In this document: piece by piece, positions 7,475 through 15,741 of the stretch | Layout: each line of letters opens with the position of its first letter | How positions within the stretch are numbered: position 1 is the first letter of the stretch | The notes under the pieces: model-generated | The model's input: the letters and a program-made list of their open reading frames with translations, nothing else | What the model was told of the DNA's origin: nothing | The model's database searches: none | Assembly (NCBI GenBank): GCA_023387985.1 | Contig: JAEWHC010000008.1 | Coordinates: 124,001 to 188,000, forward strand | DNA: 64,000 nucleotides | Source of the DNA: Bacteroidota bacterium | GTDB taxonomy: Bacteria; Bacteroidota; Bacteroidia; Chitinophagales; Chitinophagaceae | Direction: 5' to 3' | Position numbers and translations under genes: made by a program

Positions 7475-9640
7475 TTAATCCAGTTTTCGCACGCCCAGCC
7501 ACAAACTGTTCAGGGCAAGTACCACATCGCTGGCGCCCATGATCAATGCCGCGACGGTTGGATGCAAATAACCCAGTGCGGCAACCGGTATGGCCAGGAT
7601 ATTGTAGAAAAATGCCCAGAATAAATTCGTCTGTACGGTACGGTAAGTCAGCTTGCCGAGTTGCATGGCCTTGGGCAGGTTTTTCAGTCCGCCCTGTGTA
7701 AGTACTACGCCGGCGCTTTGGATGGCCAGCTGCGATGCTTCACTCAGCGAAATGCTTATCGTGGCTTTCGCAAGTGCCGGCGCGTCGTTGATGCCGTCAC
7801 CCACCATAGCCACCGGCGCTTCCTGATCCCATTTTTCAATTAGTTCAAGTTTTTGGGCAGGAGTTTTCTCGGCATAGAATTCATCAATGCCCAAATCGGT
7901 GGCAATCCGTTCGCATTTTTCATGGAGGTCGCCACTCAGCAAAATGGTTTTGATGCCCTTGCTTCGGCAGTATTCCATAATTTCCTTTGCCTCAGGCCGG
8001 TATTCATCCATAATATCCACCCAACCGGCCGGTTCACCATTTTTGGTGAGGTAAAGATTGTGAAAAGCATCTGGTTCCTCATTCAATATTTTTTTGGACC
8101 CCAGGCGGTAAACATTGCCCTGCTCATCCTGGGCCCGCATGCCCTCTCCTTTTATTTCCTCAACGCCATGCAGGCGAACTGCGGATTTGGTTCGCCATGC
8201 TTCCGCTACACTTTTGGCAATGGGATGCGCAGAGTATTTCTCTATGGAGAAAACCAGTTTCCTGAATTCGTCTTCAGGAAGGGAACCGCTGTCGAAACCA
8301 TGAATAGCGAATTTGCCGGTAGTAAGGGTTCCGGTTTTATCGAACACCATTTGCTTCACGGTTCTAAAAAGTTCCATTCTCTTTGAATCAGTAAACAGGA
8401 TTCCATGTTTGGCTGCTCTTCCCAGTCCAACGGCAATGGCTGCCGGTGTGGCAAGACCCATGGCACAAGGACAAGCCACCACCAAAACGGCAATGCTGCG
8501 CAAAAGGCTGGTGCCCACAGTATGCTCACCAATAAAATAATTTCCAAGAAAAGTAAGCAAGGCTATCCCTACCACCACCGGGATGAAAATGGCGCTGATC
8601 CTGTCGGCAAGTTTTTGTACCGGCGGTCGCTGCGACTGGGCGCGCTTCATCATTTCCACAATGCTGCTCATCACGGTTTCTTTACCTGTGGCAGTAACAT
8701 AGGCCTTTACCGTGCCGCTAACCACAATGCCACCACCCACAAGGGCATCGCCACGTTTGCGAAATACCGGAACACTTTCACCGCTCAGTAATGCTTCGCT
8801 CACTTCGGCTTCGCCACTGAGTATCTTGGCATCTGCCGGCACCTGTTCACCCGTGCGGATGATCAGCAGGTCACCTTTTTTCAACGCCGAACTATCCACC
8901 TGGAAAACCTGCTCATTGCCTTCATTGTCATAAGCCACCATGAAGGCCGGCACCACCTCTTTCTTCATCAGCTTATTCAGGCTGCGCTGGGTACGGGCAA
9001 TGCTCCAGTCCTCCAGGTAGTTGCCAAAGAATACTATGGTGAGAATGGATGCCGCGGTTTCAAAAAACAGGAAATTACCGGGAGTGGGTGTAAATAATCC
9101 ATATGTACTGTATCCGAAAGCAGCCGTTGCACCAAGTGCGATCAGTACATCCATATTAGGGATACCGCCTTTTAGCGAACGCCAGGCGCTCCTGCCAAAA
9201 TATTCCATTCCAATGAGGTAAACCGGCAGGGCCAGGCCGAACTGCACCCAGGGATTCATCAACCATGACCAGTGAAGGCCGGGGATCATGTGCAGCATCA
9301 GGAGGAGTGTAAAAGGAAGCGTAATCCAGAATCTCAGCATTTTCTTGTTGATGCCAGGTTTTCCTTCGCCCACACCATCCTGCTGGTTAATTGCGTCCTC
9401 CTCTGCATACACCTTGTATCCCAGTTTCTCAACCGCCAATGCTACAGCATCAACATCGGTCTCTTCTTCCATATCAAAATGCACATCGCCATTGGCAGCA
9501 TTTACCATAACGTTTTGCATTCCTTTTTTCTCCAGCACGCGGTTTATACTGAGTGCACAATTGGCACAGGTCATTCCTTCCACTTTCCAATTAACGTGCT
9601 TTGCCAATTCGTTTGCCATAGTGCGGGCAAATTTACTCAT
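7475..9640 (-). CDS. copA: Copper-translocating P1B-type ATPase
   Basis: 721 aa, ATP-driven export of Cu(I) from the cytoplasm across the inner membrane. Seen: one N-terminal heavy-metal-associated domain with GMTCANC (C25, C28); the transmembrane metal site CPC at 390-392 in VVACPCAMGLATPAA; the phosphorylation motif DKTGT with D434; HP motif in SAHPIAKSV; and the hinge motif GDGINDAPAL near 616. CPC plus an MxxSS-type C-terminal helix (MGASDVVLALNSLWL) fits P1B-1 (copper). The likely start is ATG 9640, with AGGAAG 6-11 nt upstream; ATG 9619 is the alternative. It diverges from the tolC-adaptor pair, and the shared region has two dyad elements, but no metal regulator gene is near. Confidence 0.93.
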   Translation of the reverse strand: MSKFARTMANELAKHVNWKVEGMTCANCALSINRVLEKKGMQNVMVNAANGDVHFDMEEETDVDAVALAVEKLGYKVYAEEDAINQQDGVGEGKPGINKKMLRFWITLPFTLLLMLHMIPGLHWSWLMNPWVQFGLALPVYLIGMEYFGRSAWRSLKGGIPNMDVLIALGATAAFGYSTYGLFTPTPGNFLFFETAASILTIVFFGNYLEDWSIARTQRSLNKLMKKEVVPAFMVAYDNEGNEQVFQVDSSALKKGDLLIIRTGEQVPADAKILSGEAEVSEALLSGESVPVFRKRGDALVGGGIVVSGTVKAYVTATGKETVMSSIVEMMKRAQSQRPPVQKLADRISAIFIPVVVGIALLTFLGNYFIGEHTVGTSLLRSIAVLVVACPCAMGLATPAAIAVGLGRAAKHGILFTDSKRMELFRTVKQMVFDKTGTLTTGKFAIHGFDSGSLPEDEFRKLVFSIEKYSAHPIAKSVAEAWRTKSAVRLHGVEEIKGEGMRAQDEQGNVYRLGSKKILNEEPDAFHNLYLTKNGEPAGWVDIMDEYRPEAKEIMEYCRSKGIKTILLSGDLHEKCERIATDLGIDEFYAEKTPAQKLELIEKWDQEAPVAMVGDGINDAPALAKATISISLSEASQLAIQSAGVVLTQGGLKNLPKAMQLGKLTYRTVQTNLFWAFFYNILAIPVAALGYLHPTVAALIMGASDVVLALNSLWLGVRKLD

Positions 9641-9661
9641 TTCACTTCCTTATTTGCTGAA

Positions 9662-9680
9662 CCCAGGTTATAAACCTGGG
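9662..9680. repeat. Perfect inverted repeat between copA and the efflux pair
   Basis: Arms CCCAGGTT and AACCTGGG separated by ATA. It may be an operator for the divergent promoters, or a REP-type dispersed palindrome of the kind common in Bacteroidota intergenic DNA. A copy-number search would decide. Confidence 0.6.
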
Positions 9681-9749
9681 CTAAAACCGGATCCGGCCTT
9701 TCCATTCAACCATTAACAAAGGGCTTCACCAAGTTGTATCGCCGCTTAT

Positions 9750-9782
9750 CCATGCCAATCCTTTCAATGCCCAAAGGCATGG
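9750..9782. promoter_or_regulatory. Inverted repeat abutting the tolC start
   Basis: Arms CCATGCC (9750-9756) and GGCATGG (9776-9782) separated by 19 bp, directly followed by TAAATTTG at 9784-9791. The position over a promoter suggests an operator, but the spacing is wide and this is inference. Confidence 0.35.
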
Positions 9783-9783
9783 T

Positions 9784-9791
9784 TAAATTTG
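9784..9791 (+). promoter_or_regulatory. TAnnTTTG box 4 nt before the tolC-like start
   Basis: TAAATTTG, then CCAC, then ATG 9796. It fits a -7 element for a leaderless mRNA. No -33 TTG at the usual distance. Confidence 0.45.
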
Positions 9792-9795
9792 CCAC

Positions 9796-11244
9796 ATGTT
9801 AAATTATCTGAAATCAGGAATTGTCGCCCTGGTGGCATTTATAAGTTTACCGCTTTCCGGAACCGCACAGGAAGCCTGGGATCTTCGAAAATGTGTGCTT
9901 TACGCAGTGGAAAACAACATTTCGGTAAAGCAAAGTGAAATCCAGGAGCGCGTTGCCGCACTTACCCACCAGCAAAGCCGTGATGCGCGATGGGGCCAGT
10001 ACACCGGTTCCATGAACGGAGGTGAACAGTTCGGTAGAAACATTGACCCCACAACCAACCAGTTTACCAGCAACCGTGTAGGCTTCTTAAGTGCGGGATT
10101 GCAGGGTGGTGCAAGTCTTTTTAACTGGTTCAGCCAGCGCAATACCATAGAATCGAACCGCCTTGCACAGGAGGCCTCCATTATGGCAACTGAGAATCTG
10201 AAAGAAGACATTGCCCTGAACGTTGCCGCTGCCTATCTGCAGGCGGTAAATGCCAGGCAGCAAATGAACCTCTCCGAAGTGCAGATTAGCCAGACCACCG
10301 ACCAGCTCCGCAGCACACGCCTGCAGGTAGAAGCCGGCTCACTGCCTGAATTGAATTCCGCCCAGCTTGAAGCTCAACTTGCACTGGACAGCTCCATTTA
10401 TATTCAGAACGAAAGCTCTTTCCATATTGCCATTCTGCAATTGAAAGCCCTGCTTACCCTTCCGGCAGATTATCCGTTCACCATCCAGGTTCCGCGACCT
10501 GAAGAATTCCGGCTGACGTCTCTTGGTGACCTGATACCGGAAGAAGTATTTGCTATGGCCATCAATAACCGCCCGGGATTGCAGGCAACCAAATACCAGC
10601 GCGAATCCGCGGTGTTCCAGGCCAAAGCCACCAAAGCTTCAATGTATCCCACATTCAGCGTTTTCGGAAATGCCAATACCGCATATTCCACCTCCCTGAA
10701 ACAACTGCCGCATGGCGACAACATTGTGACTGTAGTACCTACACAGGCCTATGTTCAGGTAGGCAGCGAAAAAATGGTTGTTTACTCCCCTGTTTCCATG
10801 CCTTCCGAATTTCTGAAAGCGAATATTTTCAGGCAGTTTAACAACAACTTTCGCCAGTCGGTGGGCCTTGGCCTGAGCATTCCCATTTTCAGCGGACATA
10901 GTGCCCGCACCCAATATCGCCGTGCATTAATGAACGTCGAAAATATCGAACTGACCATGAAGCAGGATACGCTGACCCTGAAGCAGGATATTTACACTGC
11001 ATATCAAAATGCCATTAATGCCTTTTCCCGCCTGAACAGCCGTAGAAAAGCGGTGGAAACAGCCGAATATGCCTACAATTTGGGCAGGCAGCGTTATGAT
11101 ATCGGGCTGTTGCCGGTATTTGAACTGATTACCTTACAAAACAATCTGCGTAATGTACAGATCGAAATGCTGCGCGACCAGTTTGAGTTTATTTTCCGTA
11201 CCAAGATCCTGGAATTTTACCGGGGAACGGGCATCACCTTATAA
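9796..11244 (+). CDS. TolC-family outer membrane efflux protein
   Basis: 482 aa, the usual length for the family. A signal peptide ends at about residue 25 (LSGTAQ). The two internal repeats of the TolC fold are seen as coiled helical segments with NxxxA and QxxxS patterns, e.g. AAAYLQAVNARQQ and LEAQLALDSSIY, and again near the C-terminus QDIYTAYQNAINAF and YNLGRQRYDIGLLPVFEL. Trimers form an outer-membrane channel with a periplasmic tunnel that docks onto an adaptor. The adaptor gene follows 28 bp downstream, so the pair is one operon. There is no inner-membrane pump gene next to them. Confidence 0.92.
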   Translation: MLNYLKSGIVALVAFISLPLSGTAQEAWDLRKCVLYAVENNISVKQSEIQERVAALTHQQSRDARWGQYTGSMNGGEQFGRNIDPTTNQFTSNRVGFLSAGLQGGASLFNWFSQRNTIESNRLAQEASIMATENLKEDIALNVAAAYLQAVNARQQMNLSEVQISQTTDQLRSTRLQVEAGSLPELNSAQLEAQLALDSSIYIQNESSFHIAILQLKALLTLPADYPFTIQVPRPEEFRLTSLGDLIPEEVFAMAINNRPGLQATKYQRESAVFQAKATKASMYPTFSVFGNANTAYSTSLKQLPHGDNIVTVVPTQAYVQVGSEKMVVYSPVSMPSEFLKANIFRQFNNNFRQSVGLGLSIPIFSGHSARTQYRRALMNVENIELTMKQDTLTLKQDIYTAYQNAINAFSRLNSRRKAVETAEYAYNLGRQRYDIGLLPVFELITLQNNLRNVQIEMLRDQFEFIFRTKILEFYRGTGITL

Positions 11245-11272
11245 AACAATTTCTGCATAGAGAATTATTATT

Positions 11273-12646
11273 ATGAAAAAGAAAACGATTTGGATAATTG
11301 GCGGGGCAATACTCCTGATAGGCCTGTTGATCGGATTGAAAAAAGCCGGAATTATTGGCGCGGAGGATTCAACCAAAGTTGCTGTGGAAGCTGCCGAAAA
11401 CCGGACCATCATTGAGACCGTAAATGCCAGTGGCAAAATTTACCCGGAAATCGAGGTCAAGATCAGCTCCGATGTGAGTGGTGAAATCACGCAACTTACT
11501 GTGGAAGAGGGCGACAGCGTAAAGCGGGGCCAGGTGCTTGCCCGTGTATACGCCGACATTTACAGCATTCAGCAGCAGCAGGCTGCCGCGCAGGTAAACC
11601 AGCAGCAATACCAGGTGGCCAATTCGCAGGCACAGCTTTCAGCTTTAAAAAGCACCATGGAGCAAACCGAAGCGCAATACAACAGGCAGAAGCAGTTGCT
11701 TGCGGGCAAAGTGATCAGCCGCCAGGAGTTTGAAGTGGCCGAAAACAATTACCGTACTGCCCAGGCCAATTACAATGCGGCGCTGAAAGGGATTGACGCG
11801 GCACGTGCCGGCGTGAACAGTGCCCGCGCAAACCTGCAACGCGCCAGTAAAGATCTTAGCCGCACAACACTCGTGGCGCCGATGGATGGCGTGGTAAGCC
11901 TGCTCAATGTAAAAGAAGGCGAACGCGTGGTGGGAACCGCGCAGATGGCCGGCACTGAAATGATGCGTGTGGCCGATATGAGCCGTATGGAAGTCAGGGT
12001 GGATGTTACCGAAAATGACATTCCGAAAGTACATATTGGCGACAGCGCTCTCGTATCGGTGGACGCCTACCTCGGCAGAAAATTCAAAGGGGTGGTATAT
12101 CAGATCGCAAGCAGCAATACCGGTGCAGCAAGTGCAGTATCTTCAGCTACAACGAGCACAGACGTTACCAACTACAAAGTTTTCATCCGCTTATTGCCAG
12201 AAAGCTATGCGGACCTTATTGATCCCAGCAAACCAAAGGCTTTTCCTTTCCGCCCGGGCATGACGGCAAGCGCCGATATTCAAACCAAAGTGAAACGGGA
12301 TATCCTGAGTGTACCCATCAACGCCGTTACCACCAGGGATAAAGATGGCATGAAGAGCAATTCCAGCGCGGAAAATGAAAATGCCGATGCAGGAAGCGAT
12401 CAGGTATCGGGCGACGAAGATGACAGCAAAGAAATTGTGGTTTTTGTACTGGATAAAGCTACCAATAAGGTGAAGAAGGTAAATGTTTCCACAGGTATCC
12501 AGGATACACGGTATATTGAAGTCCTCAGTGGCCTGACCAAGGGGCAGGAAGTTGTATCTGAACCTTACAATGTAATTTTCAGAACACTGAAAGATGATAT
12601 GCAGGTACAGGTGGTGCCGAAGGACAAAATTTTCGAGACCAAATAA
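11273..12646 (+). CDS. Efflux periplasmic adaptor (HlyD/MacA-like membrane fusion protein)
   Basis: 457 aa. An uncleaved N-terminal membrane helix lies at about 5-22. Next come the first half of the lipoyl-like domain (VSGEITQLTVEEGDSVKRGQVLARV), a long Gln/Ala-rich helical hairpin (about 95-190), the second lipoyl half (APMDGVVSLLNVKEGERV), a beta-barrel, and a membrane-proximal domain. The layout matches MacA-type adaptors, which normally link a MacB ABC transporter to TolC. An acidic, low-complexity insert with many Asp, Glu, Asn and Ser residues at about 362-385 is unusual. The gene ends just before a strong terminator, so any cognate pump must be encoded elsewhere. Confidence 0.9.
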   Translation: MKKKTIWIIGGAILLIGLLIGLKKAGIIGAEDSTKVAVEAAENRTIIETVNASGKIYPEIEVKISSDVSGEITQLTVEEGDSVKRGQVLARVYADIYSIQQQQAAAQVNQQQYQVANSQAQLSALKSTMEQTEAQYNRQKQLLAGKVISRQEFEVAENNYRTAQANYNAALKGIDAARAGVNSARANLQRASKDLSRTTLVAPMDGVVSLLNVKEGERVVGTAQMAGTEMMRVADMSRMEVRVDVTENDIPKVHIGDSALVSVDAYLGRKFKGVVYQIASSNTGAASAVSSATTSTDVTNYKVFIRLLPESYADLIDPSKPKAFPFRPGMTASADIQTKVKRDILSVPINAVTTRDKDGMKSNSSAENENADAGSDQVSGDEDDSKEIVVFVLDKATNKVKKVNVSTGIQDTRYIEVLSGLTKGQEVVSEPYNVIFRTLKDDMQVQVVPKDKIFETK

Positions 12647-12677
12647 ACCAGGATCATTTTTCCATCCATACAACAAG

Positions 12678-12710
12678 GCTGCTGTTTAAAAACGGCAGCT
12701 TTTTTATTTT
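12678..12710. terminator. Bidirectional terminator between the adaptor and DUF502 genes
   Basis: Stem GCTGCTGTTT / AAACGGCAGC with one G-T pair, followed on the plus strand by T6 and more T-rich sequence. It ends plus-strand transcription of the efflux pair. It overlaps the last codons of the minus-strand DUF502 gene (stop 12704-12706). Confidence 0.75.
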
Positions 12711-13345
12711 CCGTTTTCCTCTTCCTCTTCATCTTTGAGGCCGTAATTTTCATCTACCTCCGCCACACCGCCGCTTATGGCAAACTTCATGGCATCGGCC
12801 GGCGGAAAATGCTGAAGAAGTTTTACCCGCTCCCGCTTTACCATGAACAATGTGCCTGCCACAGCATAGCTGCTCGGAATGTAAACGCTTAAATGTTCGC
12901 GCATATCAAACTGATCAAGTTGCTCATTGGTAATGAAGCCCAATTGAAAAACATCCTGCTGGTAAATGCTCACCAGAACCGGTTTGCTGAATTTGCGCTT
13001 TTTTCCGGCAACGGCTTCCGAAAAATCTTTGACCAGGGTATAGATCACTTTAACACCGGGTATTTTTTCGAGAATATAATCCGCAACGGAAAGTAAACGG
13101 TTCAGGAAAAAGAAATTGCTGAGGTAACCAATCGTAAGAATGAACAACATGATGATGACAAATCCGAGCCCGGGAATGATATAGGGCTTGTTGTCCGCCC
13201 CTTGTACGGAAATGGGCAACAGGTCGTCGAGCCACTGAAATGCCGTAACCAACAGGTACACGGTGATGACGCTTGGCGCCAGGATAAGCAGGCCCTGCAA
13301 AAAATATTGCGGGATCTTATTTGTGTTGAAAGCAATTTTCTTCAT
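12704..13345 (-). CDS. DUF502 family membrane protein
   Basis: 213 aa from ATG 13345; the longer frame to 13513 adds 56 residues of non-conserved, basic sequence and is rejected. Two transmembrane helices are seen (about 12-32 in YFLQGLLILAPSVITVYLLV, and about 56-78 in GLGFVIIMLFILTIGYL), each followed by soluble segments. The motif FVTNEQ-like segment FITNEQLDQFDMREHLSVYIPSSYAVAG is typical of DUF502. A highly acidic tail (KDEEEEENGK) ends the protein. The family's function is unknown; plant homologues (COV/LCV) affect vascular patterning, but no role is known in bacteria. Confidence 0.85.
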   Translation of the reverse strand: MKKIAFNTNKIPQYFLQGLLILAPSVITVYLLVTAFQWLDDLLPISVQGADNKPYIIPGLGFVIIMLFILTIGYLSNFFFLNRLLSVADYILEKIPGVKVIYTLVKDFSEAVAGKKRKFSKPVLVSIYQQDVFQLGFITNEQLDQFDMREHLSVYIPSSYAVAGTLFMVKRERVKLLQHFPPADAMKFAISGGVAEVDENYGLKDEEEEENGK

Positions 13346-13540
13346 AGCGGATTTCGGTTTTAAGGATCGGAACTTCTGAGACAAAGTTCGGTAGATTGCC
13401 TTGGCGAAGCTAACTTTTCCGGCCCAGGAAAATTCCATAAACCGGACTGTTGTAAATTTGTTATTATAGACGCAGGCTGTACTCTTCCCGTTTAATGGCC
13501 GTTTAACAGGCATTACCCGAACATTTAAAAAAATGATCCC

Positions 13541-14149
13541 ATGAAGAGTCCATTTCTAAAATTGTCTGCGCTTGGCGCTTTTTTAATTGCCTTCAGTTTC
13601 CAGGCAGCCGCTCAAAAAGATTTCAACGTTTTAAATTTCGGCATCAAAGGCGGAGTAAACGCCCTCAAAATTGACAACCAGAGTTTTAAAGACGGATTCA
13701 ACTATGGATTTCTTGCAGGCGCATATGTGCATGTAAATACCTCACGCAGTTTCGGTTTTGGTACTGAGCTCAATTTTGCACAGGCGGTAACCAAACCTGC
13801 CCAGGATATTGGAACTGTTACCGGCTCTATTAACCTGAAAGAAATGAAAGACGTAAAGCTCGAATACCTTGGCTTACCCGTTTATGTGAATATCGGCAAC
13901 AAATTTAAATTACAGGCCGGTGCGCAATTCAACATCAAGCTCAATGAGTCGGAAACCGTTTACGACCAGGTGTGGCATATTTTCAGTTCCAAAGATATCC
14001 AGGGCCTCGTAGGTTTTCACTGGAATCTTCCCATGCGTTTGTTTGTAAACGGGAGGTACTTGGTTGGCCTGAGTGATATAAATGATGTGGGCGCAAGCGA
14101 AAGATGGAAAAGCCAGACCATTCAGGCTACTGTTGGCGTAAGGTTTTAA
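13541..14149 (+). CDS. Outer membrane beta-barrel protein (PorT-like)
   Basis: 202 aa with a signal peptide to about residue 24 (FQAAAQ). The mature part has alternating hydrophobic strands starting NFGIKGGVNALKI and YGFLAGAYVHVNTSRSFGFGTELNF, ending with SQTIQATVGVRF, a C-terminal aromatic strand as in small eight-stranded barrels. Members of this 'outer membrane beta-barrel' family (PF13568) are abundant in Bacteroidota; most have no assigned role. It stands alone between a divergent gene and a terminator. A TAAATTTG box at 13453-13460 could be its promoter. Confidence 0.8.
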   Translation: MKSPFLKLSALGAFLIAFSFQAAAQKDFNVLNFGIKGGVNALKIDNQSFKDGFNYGFLAGAYVHVNTSRSFGFGTELNFAQAVTKPAQDIGTVTGSINLKEMKDVKLEYLGLPVYVNIGNKFKLQAGAQFNIKLNESETVYDQVWHIFSSKDIQGLVGFHWNLPMRLFVNGRYLVGLSDINDVGASERWKSQTIQATVGVRF

Positions 14150-14240
14150 TGGACAGCATACATGTCGACGGCATTCATAAATTATACCCACCGAAAATAT
14201 TGTGTTTTGAGATTTGACATAGTTTAAGGTGAAAGAAGAG

Positions 14241-14268
14241 CGGAGGGAAACCTCCGTTTTTCTTTTTT
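14241..14268 (+). terminator. Rho-independent terminator after the barrel gene
   Basis: Stem CGGAGG / CCTCCG with a GAAA tetraloop, followed by TTTTTCTTTTTT. A textbook intrinsic terminator. Confidence 0.88.
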
Positions 14269-14366
14269 AGTGATCTTCTTTTTGCTGATTGCGCCACATT
14301 GCTCAGTTTGATTACAAATTTTCTTTTACTTTAGAACCGGTTATCCTGTTGCCAATGATAAACATT

Positions 14367-15689
14367 ATGAAATCACGGAGAAAATTTCTTGCTGACGGAT
14401 CCAGGGTTGCGCTTGGCGCTATTGCCCTGCAACACCTTCCGTTCTCTAGTTTTGCTAAACCCCTTATGCCCTCCGATCAATTGAACATTGGCGCGATTGG
14501 CATAAATGGTATGGGATGGGCGAATGCCACAAGTATGATGAAAATTCCCGGCGTTCAATTGAAAGCCATTTGCGATGTGGATCAAAATGTGATGGCCCGA
14601 AGAATGGCTGACCTTCAAAAAATGGAATACAACACGGCACAGGTGAAGCCATTCAGCGATTACAGGAAGCTACTTGAAGATAAATCGCTGGATGCCGTGA
14701 TAATCGGAACTCCGGACCATTGGCATGCCTTGCAAATGATTGATGCGGTGCAGGCTGGTAAACATGTTTATGTTGAAAAACCGGTTGGGAATTCCATTGA
14801 AGAATGCAGGGCAATGGTTGCTGCCCAAAAGCGGTACAACAAGGCGGTTCAGGCCGGACAATGGCAACGCAGCCAGAAACATTTCCGGGATGCTATTGAA
14901 ATGGTGCACAGTGGCAAACTCGGCAATATCCGCACAGTAAAGGTGTCCTGTTACCAGGGATGGATGAAACCGTCACCCGTTGTACCCGACAGCGCACCGC
15001 CGCAAGGAGTGGATTACAAAGCCTGGCTTGGCCCGGCAAAAATTCGTCCGTTCAATTCCAGCCGTTTTCATTTCAATTTCCGGTGGTTTTGGGATTATGC
15101 GGGTGGATTGATGACCGACTGGGGCGTACACCTTATGGATTATGCCATCTTAGGCATGCAGGCCCCGGTACCAAAAACGGTTTCAGCATTAGGGGGCAGA
15201 TTCGCCTATCCCGACCTGGCCCAGGAAACCCCGGATACCATGGGCGCACTGTATGCATTCGATAATTTCAACCTGATTTGGGATCATGCCATGGGCATAG
15301 ACAATGGTATGTACGGCCGCGACCATTGTATTGCATTTGTAGGAAACAACGGAACACTGGTTCTCGATCGCGGTGGCTGGGAGGTGATCGAAGAAAAACG
15401 CAGTGAGCAAAAAATCCTGGTCCCGCGGCAGGCGCCAAGCGAAAACGGGCTTGATGCCCATACCCGGAATTTTGTGGACGTGATCCGTTCAGGAAAACTA
15501 GAAGACCTGGCTTGCCCGATTGAGACGGGGGCGCATATTGCTACTGTTTGCCAGCTTGGCAATATTGCCTACAGAAGTGGCCAAAAAATCTTCTGGAACA
15601 AAGAGGCCAATAAACTGACCGACGAAAAACTTAACGATCAATATTTAAAAGCAGTTTATCATAACGGATACCGCTTGGAGAAATTTTGA
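14367..15689 (+). CDS. Gfo/Idh/MocA family oxidoreductase with Tat signal
   Basis: 440 aa from ATG 14367, chosen because it starts a twin-arginine signal (SRRKFLADG, residues 3-11, then a hydrophobic stretch to about 30). The Rossmann nucleotide-binding motif is IGAIGINGMGWAN at about 41-53, and the conserved EKP is at 137-139. The C-terminal half has the Gfo/Idh/MocA alpha/beta domain with DWGVHLMDYA. These enzymes oxidise or reduce sugars or sugar-like rings with bound NAD(P). Export of the folded protein with its cofactor fits the Tat signal. The substrate is not deducible, and the gene has no functional partner next to it. Confidence 0.88.
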   Translation: MKSRRKFLADGSRVALGAIALQHLPFSSFAKPLMPSDQLNIGAIGINGMGWANATSMMKIPGVQLKAICDVDQNVMARRMADLQKMEYNTAQVKPFSDYRKLLEDKSLDAVIIGTPDHWHALQMIDAVQAGKHVYVEKPVGNSIEECRAMVAAQKRYNKAVQAGQWQRSQKHFRDAIEMVHSGKLGNIRTVKVSCYQGWMKPSPVVPDSAPPQGVDYKAWLGPAKIRPFNSSRFHFNFRWFWDYAGGLMTDWGVHLMDYAILGMQAPVPKTVSALGGRFAYPDLAQETPDTMGALYAFDNFNLIWDHAMGIDNGMYGRDHCIAFVGNNGTLVLDRGGWEVIEEKRSEQKILVPRQAPSENGLDAHTRNFVDVIRSGKLEDLACPIETGAHIATVCQLGNIAYRSGQKIFWNKEANKLTDEKLNDQYLKAVYHNGYRLEKF

Positions 15690-15741
15690 TCGGGGGAAAC
15701 ATTTGTTCAACAACAGTTTTTTTAACGGCTATGCTGCGGGA

